This document shows, piece by piece, positions 53,517-63,126 of a stretch of DNA of 64,000 bases. A model generated the notes under the pieces. The model had not been told where the DNA came from and did no database searches. It worked only from the letters and a program-made list of their open reading frames with translations. A program made the translations under genes and the position numbers. How positions within the stretch are numbered: position 1 is the first letter of the stretch; each line of letters starts with the position of its first letter. Source of the stretch: Ulvibacterium marinum (GTDB lineage: Bacteria; Bacteroidota; Bacteroidia; Flavobacteriales; Flavobacteriaceae); assembly GCF_003626755.1 (NCBI RefSeq), contig NZ_RBCJ01000001.1, positions 558,001 through 622,000 of the forward strand, given 5' to 3'.

Positions 53517-54932
53517 CTAAAATCTGAAATAAATAAATGGGTTATAATTACTTTCCGCTAATTCAAGTATTGTAAAGAAGAACAGGAACAGTACAATAGG
53601 ATACACAATAATTCTTTGTTTTGATTTTGAAATATGATTGGAAACAAGGTTAGAGAAATAGTTCTTTATAGGGGTCGAAAATGCAAGGGCCAGTACTAAA
53701 ACAAAAACAAAATATAAATTCAGATATTGAAAGACAAGCTCATTACCCATAGTGCTGGTGATAAACATTCCTTTCATATAAACCATTGCCTCTTCGAGCG
53801 TTTCCGCTCTAAACAACACCCAACCGAACAAGACGACGAGTAACGTATAGACATGGGATACTAATTTAGGTGCCTTGGAAAGAAAATTTCCCAAAAACAA
53901 TCTTTCAAGAATCAAAAAGAAACCATGATATAAGCCCCAAATTACAAAATTCCAGCTGGCACCATGCCATAGGCCCGTTATAAAAAAGACTATAATCAAA
54001 TTAATATAAGTTCTTGACACTCCCTTTCTATTTCCTCCAAGGGGTATATATAGGTAATCTCGAAACCAACTTGACAGCGAGATGTGCCATCTTCTCCAAA
54101 ATTCCTGGATAGATTGACTAATATAGGGGTAGTCAAAGTTTTCTAAAAAGTCAAACCCGAACATTTTGCCCAACCCTATGGCCATGTCGGAATATCCCGA
54201 GAAATCGAAATAAATCTGAAAGGCATAACAGACAACACCTATCCATAAAGAGAGCAAGCCCACTTCATGGCTATTATTAAAAACGAAATCGGCAATAAAG
54301 CCCATTTGGTTAGCAATAATGACCTTCTTGAACAAACCGATTATGAACCTTTTAGTTCCTTGTTGAAATTGTGCGGTATTAAACCGTCTTATGGCCTCTA
54401 TTTGTTTTGAAACATCAATATACCGAACAATGGGGCCGGCAATCAATTGTGGGAACATTGAGATATATAAGGCTAGTGATATCAGGTTTTTTTGGGCTTT
54501 GACCCTCCGATAATAAACATCAATGAGATAAGACATCCCTTGAAAGGTGAAAAACGAAATGCCTATGGGAAGAATTATTTCTGCCAAGCTTGATATTCTC
54601 AAAAGCCCTAAGTTGTTAAAGCTATTGATGAAAAAATCAATGTACTTGAAATAGCCCAATACCAAAATATTAATAGAAACAAAGAAAAATAATGAAATTC
54701 TGGTCCATTTTTTTCTTCCGGTTTCTTCCATATGTTCGATAGACAGTCCGCCCAAATAGTTAACGGCTATTGAAAAAATCATTAGCATAACAAGCTCCTG
54801 TTCACCCCATGCATAGAAGAACAAACTGGAGACGGTTAGAAATATATTCCGGAACTTAGTGCTGACAAGGTAATACCCCAAAAGTACCAATGGCAAAAAA
54901 ATAAAAAGAAAGGTGACGGAGCTAAAAACCAT
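53517..54932 (-). CDS. MBOAT family O-acyltransferase (AlgI-like)
   Basis: A 471-aa polytopic protein with about 11 helices. The start MVFSSVTFLFIFLPLVLLGYYLV, the RDYLYIPLGGNRKG segment and the catalytic His in LWHGASWNFVIWG are typical of AlgI. It passes acetyl groups from cytoplasmic acetyl-CoA across the membrane to the AlgJ-like partner, whose gene follows with no gap. It begins 6 bp after the small reading frame at 54939-55064. Confidence 0.93.
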   Translation of the reverse strand: MVFSSVTFLFIFLPLVLLGYYLVSTKFRNIFLTVSSLFFYAWGEQELVMLMIFSIAVNYLGGLSIEHMEETGRKKWTRISLFFFVSINILVLGYFKYIDFFINSFNNLGLLRISSLAEIILPIGISFFTFQGMSYLIDVYYRRVKAQKNLISLALYISMFPQLIAGPIVRYIDVSKQIEAIRRFNTAQFQQGTKRFIIGLFKKVIIANQMGFIADFVFNNSHEVGLLSLWIGVVCYAFQIYFDFSGYSDMAIGLGKMFGFDFLENFDYPYISQSIQEFWRRWHISLSSWFRDYLYIPLGGNRKGVSRTYINLIIVFFITGLWHGASWNFVIWGLYHGFFLILERLFLGNFLSKAPKLVSHVYTLLVVLFGWVLFRAETLEEAMVYMKGMFITSTMGNELVFQYLNLYFVFVLVLALAFSTPIKNYFSNLVSNHISKSKQRIIVYPIVLFLFFFTILELAESNYNPFIYFRF

Positions 54933-54938
54933 GGTATG

Positions 54939-55064
54939 CTATTGCAATTTTTTTAATATGGCGTTGACCTTACTAGCATTCTTAATTTCTAAATCTTTGC
55001 AGTCGATAAAAGAAAAATCCAGGTCTCCACGAATCTTTTCAACGTGTTCAATAAAGCTAGCCAT
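54939..55064 (-). CDS. 41-codon micro-gene or gene remnant between rmlC and algI
   Basis: An ATG at 55064 opens 41 codons (MASFIEHVEKIRGDLDFS... ending KVNAILKKLQ) and stops 6 bp before the AlgI-like start. The eleven codons between the rmlC stop and this ATG are also free of stops and in the same frame as rmlC, and read like protein (REKFWFPEGKS). It could be a coupling peptide, or the C-terminal scar of a lost gene such as the missing rmlD, although I cannot align it to RmlD. Confidence 0.4.
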   Translation of the reverse strand: MASFIEHVEKIRGDLDFSFIDCKDLEIKNASKVNAILKKLQ

Positions 55065-55097
55065 GCTCTTTCCCTCTGGGAACCAAAACTTTTCTCG

Positions 55098-55643
55098 CTA
55101 TAGGTGTGCATTTCGTAATATGGGTAAATTAAGGTCTTTGACAGATAGCCTTATTTCATTCGGTGATAATTTCCAATCGATGCCCAAGGCGGGGTCATTA
55201 AACAATATTCCCCTTTCGGATTCCTTATTATAATAATTATCACATTTATAGAAAAACTCAGCTTTATTGCTTAAAACAGAAAAGCCATGGGCAAATCCTC
55301 TCGGAATAAAAAGTTGTTTTTTGTTTTTAGAACTGAGTTCGACAGAAATATGCTCTCCAAATGTTGGCGAATCCTTTCTTAGGTCTACTGCTACATCGAG
55401 GACTCTACCCTGTAAAACCCGGACTAGCTTGGCTTGAGAATATTTCCCAATTTGATAATGTAGGGCACGTACAACACCTTTTATGGAGTATGATTGATTG
55501 TCCTGCACAAAATGGATGGTTCTACCAATACTTTTATTAAACCTATCTTGGTTGAAGGGTTCCATGAAATAGCCACGTTCATCTTCGAAAACTTTAGGCT
55601 CCAAAACAAAACATCCCTTAAATTTGGTTTGAGTTACCTTCAT
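55098..55643 (-). CDS. rmlC: dTDP-4-dehydrorhamnose 3,5-epimerase
   Basis: RmlC epimerises dTDP-4-keto-6-deoxyglucose to the L-rhamno form. The 181-aa cupin has the catalytic His H62 in VVRALHYQ, the Asp/Tyr partners in [14 protein letters not shown] and the [11 protein letters not shown] segment. Length is normal. It overlaps rmlA by 4 bp. The usual fourth gene, rmlD, is not found in the window. Confidence 0.95.
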   Translation of the reverse strand: MKVTQTKFKGCFVLEPKVFEDERGYFMEPFNQDRFNKSIGRTIHFVQDNQSYSIKGVVRALHYQIGKYSQAKLVRVLQGRVLDVAVDLRKDSPTFGEHISVELSSKNKKQLFIPRGFAHGFSVLSNKAEFFYKCDNYYNKESERGILFNDPALGIDWKLSPNEIRLSVKDLNLPILRNAHL

Positions 55644-56509
55644 TGATTCCTCCTTAGGATTCCCAATAAATTTTTACCATAACCGCTTTTCATTAGGGGT
55701 TCTGCCAGACGTTTGAACTGGTCTTTGTTGATAAAGCCCATTTCATAGGCAGCGGCCTCAATAGCGCCTATTTTAAGGCCTTGTCGCTCTTCAATTACCT
55801 CAACAAATTGAGAGGCCTGCATCAAAGATTGGAAAGTTCCAGTATCTAACCAAGCGGTGCCTCTATCTAAGATGCTTACACTAAGTTTTTTTCGCTCAAG
55901 GTATGCTTTGTTAACATCGGTAATTTCCAACTCTCCTCGATTACTTGGCGGTATATTCTTGGCTATTTCAACAACATCGTTATCATAAAAATAGATTCCT
56001 GGAACGGCGTAATTCGACTTGGGACGTTCAGGTTTTTCCTCAATACTAATAGCCTTGCCTTTTTCATTGAATTCTACCACTCCATAGCGTTCAGGGTCAT
56101 ATACGCGATATGCATAAATAATACCTCCATCAGGGTCATTGTTGGACTGCAACAGTTTTGCCAGCCCAGATCCATAGAAGATATTATCGCCCAGGATTAG
56201 GGCCACTTTGTCGTCCCCAATAAAGTCAGCGCCGATAATAAACGCTTCTGCCAGTCCATTGGGAGCCTCTTGAACAGCATAAGAAAAACTACATCCATAT
56301 TTTTCACCATTCCCCAGAAGTTCCTTGAAAAGTGGCAGGTCCTTTGGGGTAGAAATAATTAAAATTTCCCGAATATCAGCATACATGAGGGTCGACAAGG
56401 GGTAATAAATCATGGGTTTATCGTAAATAGGCATTAACTGCTTACTTACCGAAAGTGTTAAGGGATGTAGTCGAGTTCCCGAGCCTCCCGCGAGTATAAT
56501 TCCCTTCAT
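55640..56509 (-). CDS. rmlA: Glucose-1-phosphate thymidylyltransferase
   Basis: RmlA makes dTDP-glucose from glucose-1-phosphate and dTTP. The 289-aa protein has the nucleotidyltransferase motif [13 protein letters not shown] near the N-terminus, [23 protein letters not shown] and [19 protein letters not shown], all typical. It lies 4 bp after rmlB and its stop overlaps the rmlC start. Confidence 0.97.
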   Translation of the reverse strand: MKGIILAGGSGTRLHPLTLSVSKQLMPIYDKPMIYYPLSTLMYADIREILIISTPKDLPLFKELLGNGEKYGCSFSYAVQEAPNGLAEAFIIGADFIGDDKVALILGDNIFYGSGLAKLLQSNNDPDGGIIYAYRVYDPERYGVVEFNEKGKAISIEEKPERPKSNYAVPGIYFYDNDVVEIAKNIPPSNRGELEITDVNKAYLERKKLSVSILDRGTAWLDTGTFQSLMQASQFVEVIEERQGLKIGAIEAAAYEMGFINKDQFKRLAEPLMKSGYGKNLLGILRRNQ

Positions 56510-56513
56510 TTAT

Positions 56514-57563
56514 CTAAACTTTGGCGTACATTTTCTGATAATATTCCTGATAATCCCCCGAAGTCACATTGTTAAGCCATTCTTTGTTTTGGAGGTACCA
56601 GTCAATAGTGCGGTCAAGCCCCTGCTCAAATGTTACCGAGGGCTCCCAACCCAGTTCCTTGTTAATCTTGCTCGCATCAATTGCGTAACGTAAATCATGC
56701 CCGGGACGGTCATTGACATAGGCAATCAACTTTTCGGAAAAACCTTTGGGTCGACCTAATTTCTGATCCATAAGCCTACACAATAGCCTAACCAAATCGA
56801 TATTTTTCCATTCATTAAAACCCCCTATGTTATATGTTTCGTGATTTTTTCCTTTATGAAATACCAAATCAATGGCTCTAGCATGATCCTCCACGAACAA
56901 CCAATCCCTAGTGTTTTCTCCATCCCCATAAACAGGAAGTGGTCTCTCTTCAATAATGTTGTTAATAAAAAGTGGAATGAGCTTTTCCGGAAAATGATTT
57001 GGCCCATAGTTATTGGAACAATTGGTTATTACATAGGGCAACCCATAGGTCTCTCCATATGCACGCACGAAATGGTCTGAACTTGCCTTTGAAGCTGAAT
57101 ACGGAGAATTGGGATCATAAGCAGTCGTTTCCAAAAACAGTCCTTCCGTACCTAGGGACCCATAGACTTCATCCGTACTGATATGGTAAAAGCGCTTATT
57201 TGCTTCTTCTCCTTTCCAGAAACTGCAAGCCGTATTCAGTAAGTTTACGGTACCTATAATATTGGTTTTTACAAATGCGAGTGGATCAGCAATTGATCGG
57301 TCTACATGAGATTCCGCTGCCAAATGGATGACCCCATCAAAATGGTACGAATCAAATATTTTATTAATATACCCGTCATCCACAATATCACCCTTTAAGA
57401 ATGTATAGTTGGGTTCAGTATCTATATCCCTCAAATTTTCCAGGTTACCTGCGTAGGTCAGTGCATCAAGGTTAAAAATGTTGTAAGTAGGATAGTTCCT
57501 TACCAAACGGCGCACGACATGTGAGCCTATAAAACCTGCTCCCCCTGTTATCAATATATTCAT
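56514..57563 (-). CDS. rmlB: dTDP-glucose 4,6-dehydratase
   Basis: RmlB forms dTDP-4-keto-6-deoxyglucose. The 349-aa SDR has the NAD motif GGAGFIGS, HLAAESHVDRSI, STDEVYG and the catalytic Tyr-Lys in PYSASKASSDH, and the family ending EWLNNVTSGDYQEYY. It overlaps the wzz gene by 4 bp. Confidence 0.98.
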   Translation of the reverse strand: MNILITGGAGFIGSHVVRRLVRNYPTYNIFNLDALTYAGNLENLRDIDTEPNYTFLKGDIVDDGYINKIFDSYHFDGVIHLAAESHVDRSIADPLAFVKTNIIGTVNLLNTACSFWKGEEANKRFYHISTDEVYGSLGTEGLFLETTAYDPNSPYSASKASSDHFVRAYGETYGLPYVITNCSNNYGPNHFPEKLIPLFINNIIEERPLPVYGDGENTRDWLFVEDHARAIDLVFHKGKNHETYNIGGFNEWKNIDLVRLLCRLMDQKLGRPKGFSEKLIAYVNDRPGHDLRYAIDASKINKELGWEPSVTFEQGLDRTIDWYLQNKEWLNNVTSGDYQEYYQKMYAKV

Positions 57564-58588
57564 TGTGACCTTTCTGTGTTTAAAACTTCTATTTCTGAGG
57601 CTTTTTTGTTAAGATATTTAATTACGGAGTAAATGAAGAACAGACAAACTAAAAGTGTAGGTAATAGCACAATATTCTTTCCAAAAAAAGCTTTCTGTAC
57701 TTGCTGGGGCCTGCCAAAATTTATGATGCTAACCGTGCTTGTCTGTTCTTTGAGTTCGAGTCTTTTTCTTTCGTTATCTCGGATTAAATTGTTTTTTAAC
57801 TCAAAAAGGCCCTTCATATCCAAGCTTTCTTCATTATCCAAAAATATTTTGCCCTCTCCAATGGGATTATCATTTTTCCCGATTTTTTCTGAGTAATTGG
57901 AGATTAGATTATCCAACTGTTTTATAACGGCTTCATTTTTTTTTATTCGCTCGTTGGCATTTTCATGATAAATATGAATTAGCTCCTTAAAATACGGATT
58001 GGAATTGATGTAATCCATTAGTTTTTTTGCACATTTTTGACCATAGACCGCATCTTTATAGAAAAAGCTTATTCGGTGATTGAGTGAACTGTTATTCAAG
58101 ATTTCAGTGCGGACCACATCCGAAATAATGGCTGTATTCTCAAAATTCTGTAGGGTTTCCAGATATTTCATTTGATCCTCTAAGTTCTTACCTCCCTGTT
58201 TTACCTCTACAGGTTCTATTTCAACTTTAAACCCTTTAAGCCTGTCAAGTGATATTCCCAAGGATCGGAAAAAAGAGGTGTCCTGTGCTTTAATATTAGA
58301 CTGGATTTCGTCAATCACACTATATAGGTAATTCTTGCTCTCCAAATTAGGTTTTACAATTACATCGGTCTTCATTCCTCTGGTTACAATTTGATTGAGC
58401 CCAAAACCTATTGCCACTCCCAAAACGACTAATCCGATTAAAATCAAGACGTTTTTCTTCAGATATAAAAACAGCCTAAGGAAGCTCCTAAAGACTCTGT
58501 CAAAACCTTTTCCCATCATCTGAAATAGTTGCCCCAAGTCTATTTCATCAGAAGAATTCTGGTTGTTATGTGATTGTTTATCCGCCAT
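57560..58588 (-). CDS. Wzz-like chain length determinant
   Basis: A 342-aa protein with a membrane helix at about 46-66 and another at about 306-325, and a long helical periplasmic domain with coiled-coil character (about 200-285), the layout of Wzz/polysaccharide co-polymerases. No kinase domain follows. It would set chain length with a Wzy protein. It lies 4 bp after the DUF6909 gene and overlaps rmlB by 4 bp, so it links the upstream conserved genes to the polysaccharide genes. Confidence 0.82.
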   Translation of the reverse strand: MADKQSHNNQNSSDEIDLGQLFQMMGKGFDRVFRSFLRLFLYLKKNVLILIGLVVLGVAIGFGLNQIVTRGMKTDVIVKPNLESKNYLYSVIDEIQSNIKAQDTSFFRSLGISLDRLKGFKVEIEPVEVKQGGKNLEDQMKYLETLQNFENTAIISDVVRTEILNNSSLNHRISFFYKDAVYGQKCAKKLMDYINSNPYFKELIHIYHENANERIKKNEAVIKQLDNLISNYSEKIGKNDNPIGEGKIFLDNEESLDMKGLFELKNNLIRDNERKRLELKEQTSTVSIINFGRPQQVQKAFFGKNIVLLPTLLVCLFFIYSVIKYLNKKASEIEVLNTERSQ

Positions 58589-58592
58589 ATAT

Positions 58593-60281
58593 CTATGAAT
58601 TGAAAATTTGTTCTAAAATTCGGTCTGTTATTAGGTATGTAGGTTTTACGCCTGTGGTGCCAAGGCCTCCAGAAGACAACGTACTACCAGTTTCCAAAGG
58701 ATTGTCCGAAGCATAATAGGCATAACGCACCTTTACGTCTTCCTTAATGCTCTTTCTTATCTTAGAAGCGGATTGAATGGCCTTTTGATAGTGTACGCCC
58801 TCCATTTCTAAACCTATGACATTCCAGGTGGATTGATGAAAAAACTTGAGAATGTCCTTATTCTGAAGGGATGTGCCCAAGACCGTTACCATGGCACCTT
58901 CAAAAACTTGTAATCCATACCCTTCAAAATCTTCCTTACAAAGTTCATTCTTAAAAGGATAATTATCCGCTGTTCCTTCAAAAATATGTGCGGATGGAAT
59001 CATTAAATCGCCTTTGCCCCCTTCCAATATGCCAGCTTTCCCCATAATGGATACAGATGCAATGTTCAAAAAAACAGGTTTCTTTTTCTTTGCCTTATAT
59101 GGTTTTAAAAACTCGTCTATGGTCTCATAAGCTTGTTCCCCAAAGGCATAATCCATTACAAAGATAACAGGTTTTTCTTCATCCGGAATGTCCTTGGCCA
59201 ATTCGTAACAACAGGCATCCGTGCCCAATCTGGCCAAGTCGAAAATCTGAACATCAATGTTTGTTCCCGATGCATCATCAATGACCAGCATTCCATTTTT
59301 TTTAGCTATAGCCATTACTTTGTCCCGTAGCTTTTGGTTCTTAGGTAAGCTCAATGCTTCATATAATTCCAAGGAGTCATTAATGTTCGGAAACTCTTTT
59401 TTTAGGGCATTATGCGCAAATAGTGTGTTCATTACACTATGCATATTGGCACTGATTATATGAATCGGCCTTCCTAAAAGGGAATGCTTTGCCAAAACTT
59501 CCTTGATTGTATGGGCCCATTGCTCTCCATGGATGTGATGGCCCAGTCTTTCTCTCAATAAGGCACTAAAAGTAATGGAGCGTTTATTACCCGTAACTTC
59601 TTTTTCGATAGCCAATTTTCCCAACCAGTACACTATCTCCAAAAATCGGTTGGGGTTTTTACTGGTTCCCAGTTCTCCATAAACCTCAAGTATCTCTTCA
59701 AAGGAACGGCCTAAAATTTGTGCGGTGTGAATCAATGCTACTTCTCTTTCTACTTCGGTGAGCTCTTCTTTCTTAACGGCTTCCTCAAGTTTTACCCAAT
59801 CGCGTATGGTCTTATCGGTGTCCTCAATCAAAACACGCTTACATATCTTTTCGGATTCTATGAAAAGAAACGTAAGATGGGTAAGGATATCATAAATATC
59901 CGAACGACCACGGGTAATTTCTATATTCATCTGCTCATCATCGATACGATAGCAGTTGCGCCTCCTTTTTGGGGGCACTATGGCCTTGAAGTGGGATTTC
60001 CCATAACCTTCGTCCGAGGTTAGATTTATAAATCGGCATTGTTCTATGCCTTGTGGTAAACGTTCCAAAACATAGATAAGCCCTTTCAACTCTGCTTTTT
60101 CCTCCGTTATGGAACCATATATTTCTGGCCGCAAAAGTAACAATGCATTTTTTAGAGACTCTCCAGAAACCCCGCCGGGTTTATAAAACCCCCGGTTGAA
60201 CAAATGACGCATGGTGATGTAAAGCCGTTCTATGGCATTCGTAGATTCTTGAGCCCTGGTTGTAACAATCGTTTTGCCCAT
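58593..60281 (-). CDS. DUF6909 family protein, nucleoside-phosphorylase-like C-terminal half
   Basis: A 562-aa protein restricted, as far as I know, to Bacteroidota. Residues 1-190 are helical with a motif HLFNRGFYKPGGVSGESLKNALLLL. The C-terminal half contains strand-helix blocks such as IHIISANMHSVMNTL, KPVFLNIASVSIMGKAG and GLEMEGVHYQKAI; the EMEGV string resembles the substrate-binding glutamate of nucleoside phosphorylases (MEG/A). Enzyme activity is unproven. It sits 52 bp after the GH3 gene and 4 bp before wzz. Confidence 0.75.
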   Translation of the reverse strand: MGKTIVTTRAQESTNAIERLYITMRHLFNRGFYKPGGVSGESLKNALLLLRPEIYGSITEEKAELKGLIYVLERLPQGIEQCRFINLTSDEGYGKSHFKAIVPPKRRRNCYRIDDEQMNIEITRGRSDIYDILTHLTFLFIESEKICKRVLIEDTDKTIRDWVKLEEAVKKEELTEVEREVALIHTAQILGRSFEEILEVYGELGTSKNPNRFLEIVYWLGKLAIEKEVTGNKRSITFSALLRERLGHHIHGEQWAHTIKEVLAKHSLLGRPIHIISANMHSVMNTLFAHNALKKEFPNINDSLELYEALSLPKNQKLRDKVMAIAKKNGMLVIDDASGTNIDVQIFDLARLGTDACCYELAKDIPDEEKPVIFVMDYAFGEQAYETIDEFLKPYKAKKKKPVFLNIASVSIMGKAGILEGGKGDLMIPSAHIFEGTADNYPFKNELCKEDFEGYGLQVFEGAMVTVLGTSLQNKDILKFFHQSTWNVIGLEMEGVHYQKAIQSASKIRKSIKEDVKVRYAYYASDNPLETGSTLSSGGLGTTGVKPTYLITDRILEQIFNS

Positions 60282-60333
60282 TGAAGAATTTCATGCAAAA
60301 TTACAATTTAAAATTAATGTGGAATTAATTGTC

Positions 60334-61833
60334 CTAGGCTTTCTTATAGGCGGATAGCACATCTGCAACCTTTCGGTCATTGGCCAAACGCTGTACTTTG
60401 TTTTGGCCTCCTAATTTTCCAATGGATTTCATGTACTTCTGAAATCCACCTTTTTGGATTTGAGTGATTTTCAAGGGTTGAAGGATCTTCCCATCAATCA
60501 GGTCAAAATAATAACTGTTCTGTTTTTGTAGTGATATATCCAAGGTTTCAATGAACTTTCCCATTTCGGATGGTTCGTTCTCAAACTCGATCAACCATTC
60601 ATGGTAGGGGAGTTCGTCCTTTGCCGGACTTATTTGTGGAGCTACGGTAAATTCATTTATTCTGGCATCTGTGGCAACAATAGCTTGTTGCATGGCTTCT
60701 TCCACCTCCTTGGCAATGACATGTTCCCCAAAGGCAGATAAGAAATGTTTTATACGCCCCGAAACAATTACCTTATAGGGATTAACAGAAATAAACTGAA
60801 CGGTATCCCCAAGGTTGTAGGCCCATAAACCGGCATCCGTTGAGACAATCATTACATAGTTAACACCGATTTCCACCTCCTTGATCGTAATCCGTTTTGC
60901 TCCCTCATCAAAATATTCATCAGCCTTTACAAACTCATAGAAAATTCCAGAGTCCAACAGAAGGAGCATCCCTTTTTCTTCTTGGGAATCTTGATAAGCA
61001 AAAAATCCTTCACTGGCAGGAAAGAGTTCTATGCTATCTACCTTGCGCCCTATCAAGTTTTCAAATTTTGCCCTATAGGGCTCATAATTCAACCCACCAT
61101 AAATGAATAATTGAAAATTCGGGAACAAGCTACCGATGTCCTGATTCGTTTTTTCATGGAGCTTTTCAAAATACATCTGTACCCAAGAAGGAATACCAGC
61201 GATAACGGTCATGTTCTCATTAACCGTCTCTTCCACAATAGTATTTACCTTGGTTTCCCAATCATCTATGCAATTGGTTTCCCAACTGGGCAAGCGGTTC
61301 TTTTGAAGATAGTTGGGAACATAATGGGCGGATATTCCGGACAACCTTCCCAATTTTACACCGTTCTTTTCCTGAAGTACTGGACTTCCTTGTAGAAAAA
61401 TCCACCGGCCATTCACAAAATCGGAGTTTCCGGTTTCATGAATATAATTTAAAATGGCATTTCGAGATGCCTCAACTTGGTGTTTGATGGATTCTTTAGT
61501 AATCGGAATATACTTCGCCCCGGAAGTAGTTCCTGAGGTCTTTGCAAAATAAATGGGTTTTCCAGGCCATAAGACATCCTCCTTCCCCTCTACCACTTTT
61601 TCTACATAACCTTTAATTTGCTCGTAGTCCCGAATGGGTACGTTACGGACAAAATCTATGTGTGAGTCAATATTGTCGAAATCATGGTCCTTGCCAAATT
61701 GTGTTTTTGAAGCTTTCTGGATAATTTCTTTAAATACCTTTTCTTGCATAGCTATCGGACGGTTGGCCCAATGAGCTGTTTTCTTGGCCACACGTCTAGC
61801 AAATATTTTGGCAGCAAAAGATTTTAAGGACAT
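60334..61833 (-). CDS. GH3 family acyl-adenylate/amide synthetase-like protein
   Basis: A 499-aa member of the GH3 superfamily, known in plants for joining auxin or jasmonate to amino acids by acyl-adenylation. The ATP motif FAKTSGTTSGAKYIPIT (about 108-124) and the second motif FIYGGLNYEPYRAKFE, then ELFPASEGFFAYQD and VVSGRIKHFLSAFGEHVI, are intact. A bacterial substrate is unknown. It lies 5 bp after the M23 peptidase gene. Confidence 0.9.
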   Translation of the reverse strand: MSLKSFAAKIFARRVAKKTAHWANRPIAMQEKVFKEIIQKASKTQFGKDHDFDNIDSHIDFVRNVPIRDYEQIKGYVEKVVEGKEDVLWPGKPIYFAKTSGTTSGAKYIPITKESIKHQVEASRNAILNYIHETGNSDFVNGRWIFLQGSPVLQEKNGVKLGRLSGISAHYVPNYLQKNRLPSWETNCIDDWETKVNTIVEETVNENMTVIAGIPSWVQMYFEKLHEKTNQDIGSLFPNFQLFIYGGLNYEPYRAKFENLIGRKVDSIELFPASEGFFAYQDSQEEKGMLLLLDSGIFYEFVKADEYFDEGAKRITIKEVEIGVNYVMIVSTDAGLWAYNLGDTVQFISVNPYKVIVSGRIKHFLSAFGEHVIAKEVEEAMQQAIVATDARINEFTVAPQISPAKDELPYHEWLIEFENEPSEMGKFIETLDISLQKQNSYYFDLIDGKILQPLKITQIQKGGFQKYMKSIGKLGGQNKVQRLANDRKVADVLSAYKKA

Positions 61834-61838
61834 TTGTA

Positions 61839-62708
61839 TTAATTAAAATCTATGAAGTTCATCGGATCTACCGGGGTTCCATTATCCCAAATTTCAAAAT
61901 GTAGATGTGGGCCTGTAGTGAATTTACCTGTATTTCCGACGGATGCAATGACCTCTCCTGCCCTTACAATATCACCCTGTACCTTACTTAAGGACCCATT
62001 ATGTTTATAGACACTAAGAAGGCCGTCCTCGTGTTCCAAAATCATAACATATCCCGTATCCGCTGTCCATTCCGAAAAAATGACCATCCCATTGGCCACT
62101 GCTTTTACTGGAGTGTCCCTGGGTGCCACTACATCAACTGCAAAATGCCTTTTCTCAGCGTCATATTGCTCTGAAATTGTACCATTAACTGGAGGGAACA
62201 ATACCAAATCCGATTTTTCCATATTCCTTTCGAACAAGTTGTATTTATCTTCCAGGGCCACTTCCGCTCTAAGCATAGAGTCTTCCCGAATCGGAGTAAG
62301 GTTTATCGTTGACGGATCCAATTTAAATTGCTCAAAAAGCGAGTCCCTATTAATTTCATTGTTTTCAATATCACCTCTGAGAACCATTCGGATATTATTC
62401 AAGTACCTATTGGTATAATCTAGTGTTCGGACCAAAGAATCCGTTTTATAGGTAAGCTCGGTGGCCTGTCTTTTAAGTTTGGTGGAAGAATAACCAGGTA
62501 TATATTCGCGTAACGGAGTAAAAGCAATGAGCAAGGTGGTAAGGCCTATTAACCCGATAATGCAAAGAGATCCTGTTACAAAAACATTAAGCCGGCTTAA
62601 TTTGAAGGATATCTTTTCCTCAAAAGTGCTTTCATTAAGTATCACCAAACGATACTTGTGCAGTAGCTTTCTTCTGATTTCCTTACGTTTTTTGACTTTT
62701 TTGGCCAT
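61839..62708 (-). CDS. M23 family metallopeptidase
   Basis: The start is the ATG at 62708 (MAKKVKKRKEIRRKLLHKY), 289 aa. A basic N-terminus is followed by a membrane helix (about 43-68) and a coiled coil (about 78-110), then the LytM domain with zinc ligands in KRHFAVDVVA (HxxxD) and GPHLHFEIW (HxH). It probably cuts peptidoglycan cross-links or, if tied to the chain below it, acts at sites of envelope export. It is the first gene of the minus-strand chain and is divergent from tatA. TATCTTTG at 62715-62722 could be its -7 element, with almost no leader. Confidence 0.93.
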   Translation of the reverse strand: MAKKVKKRKEIRRKLLHKYRLVILNESTFEEKISFKLSRLNVFVTGSLCIIGLIGLTTLLIAFTPLREYIPGYSSTKLKRQATELTYKTDSLVRTLDYTNRYLNNIRMVLRGDIENNEINRDSLFEQFKLDPSTINLTPIREDSMLRAEVALEDKYNLFERNMEKSDLVLFPPVNGTISEQYDAEKRHFAVDVVAPRDTPVKAVANGMVIFSEWTADTGYVMILEHEDGLLSVYKHNGSLSKVQGDIVRAGEVIASVGNTGKFTTGPHLHFEIWDNGTPVDPMNFIDFN

Positions 62709-62861
62709 AGTATACAAAGATAAGGATGCAAATGAATTTTGTCCGGTTCCAATCTAAAAATTGGCTTCACCCTTAGATACGGAAAAAGTCGGATAAAAGT
62801 CCATGCAATTTAATTATGCCGCTTTCGTTGTTATTAACAATGAACTAATTACATTATTTCG

Positions 62862-62869
62862 TACATTTG
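62862..62869 (+). promoter_or_regulatory. Candidate -7 promoter element for tatA
   Basis: TACATTTG is an exact TAnnTTTG match, 22 nt before the tatA ATG, and equals the octamer found upstream of atpB. The expected -33 region has ATG in place of TTG. Confidence 0.5.
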
Positions 62870-62891
62870 TTATCTATCTAATTCATAAACT

Positions 62892-63074
62892 ATGACAGCT
62901 TTACATATATTTCTGGCCATTGGCCCATGGCAGATAGCCATAATTGTTATGGTAGTACTTCTTTTGTTCGGTGGCAAAAAAATACCGGAATTGATGCGTG
63001 GTCTCGGTAGCGGCATCAAGGAGTTCAAGGATGCTTCCAAGGAAGATGAGAAATTGGAAGAGAAAAAAGAGTAG
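62892..63074 (+). CDS. tatA: Sec-independent translocase subunit TatA/E
   Basis: A 60-aa twin-arginine translocase component: one N-terminal membrane helix (about 10-26, [20 protein letters not shown]), the hinge FGGKKIPEL, and an amphipathic helix with [13 protein letters not shown], then a charged tail. It forms the size-fitting pore ring used to export folded proteins. It is monocistronic, with a terminator after it; tatC is not in the window. Confidence 0.95.
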   Translation: MTALHIFLAIGPWQIAIIVMVVLLLFGGKKIPELMRGLGSGIKEFKDASKEDEKLEEKKE

Positions 63075-63098
63075 AAAATTATATTCAATATGCATTCC

Positions 63099-63126
63099 AA
63101 ACCCGGTGAATTCACCGGGTTTTTTA
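63099..63126 (+). terminator. Rho-independent terminator of tatA
   Basis: AAACCCGGTG AATT CACCGGGTTT forms a perfect palindromic stem (63099-63122) followed by a T-run. It lies 25 bp after the tatA stop. Confidence 0.92.
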
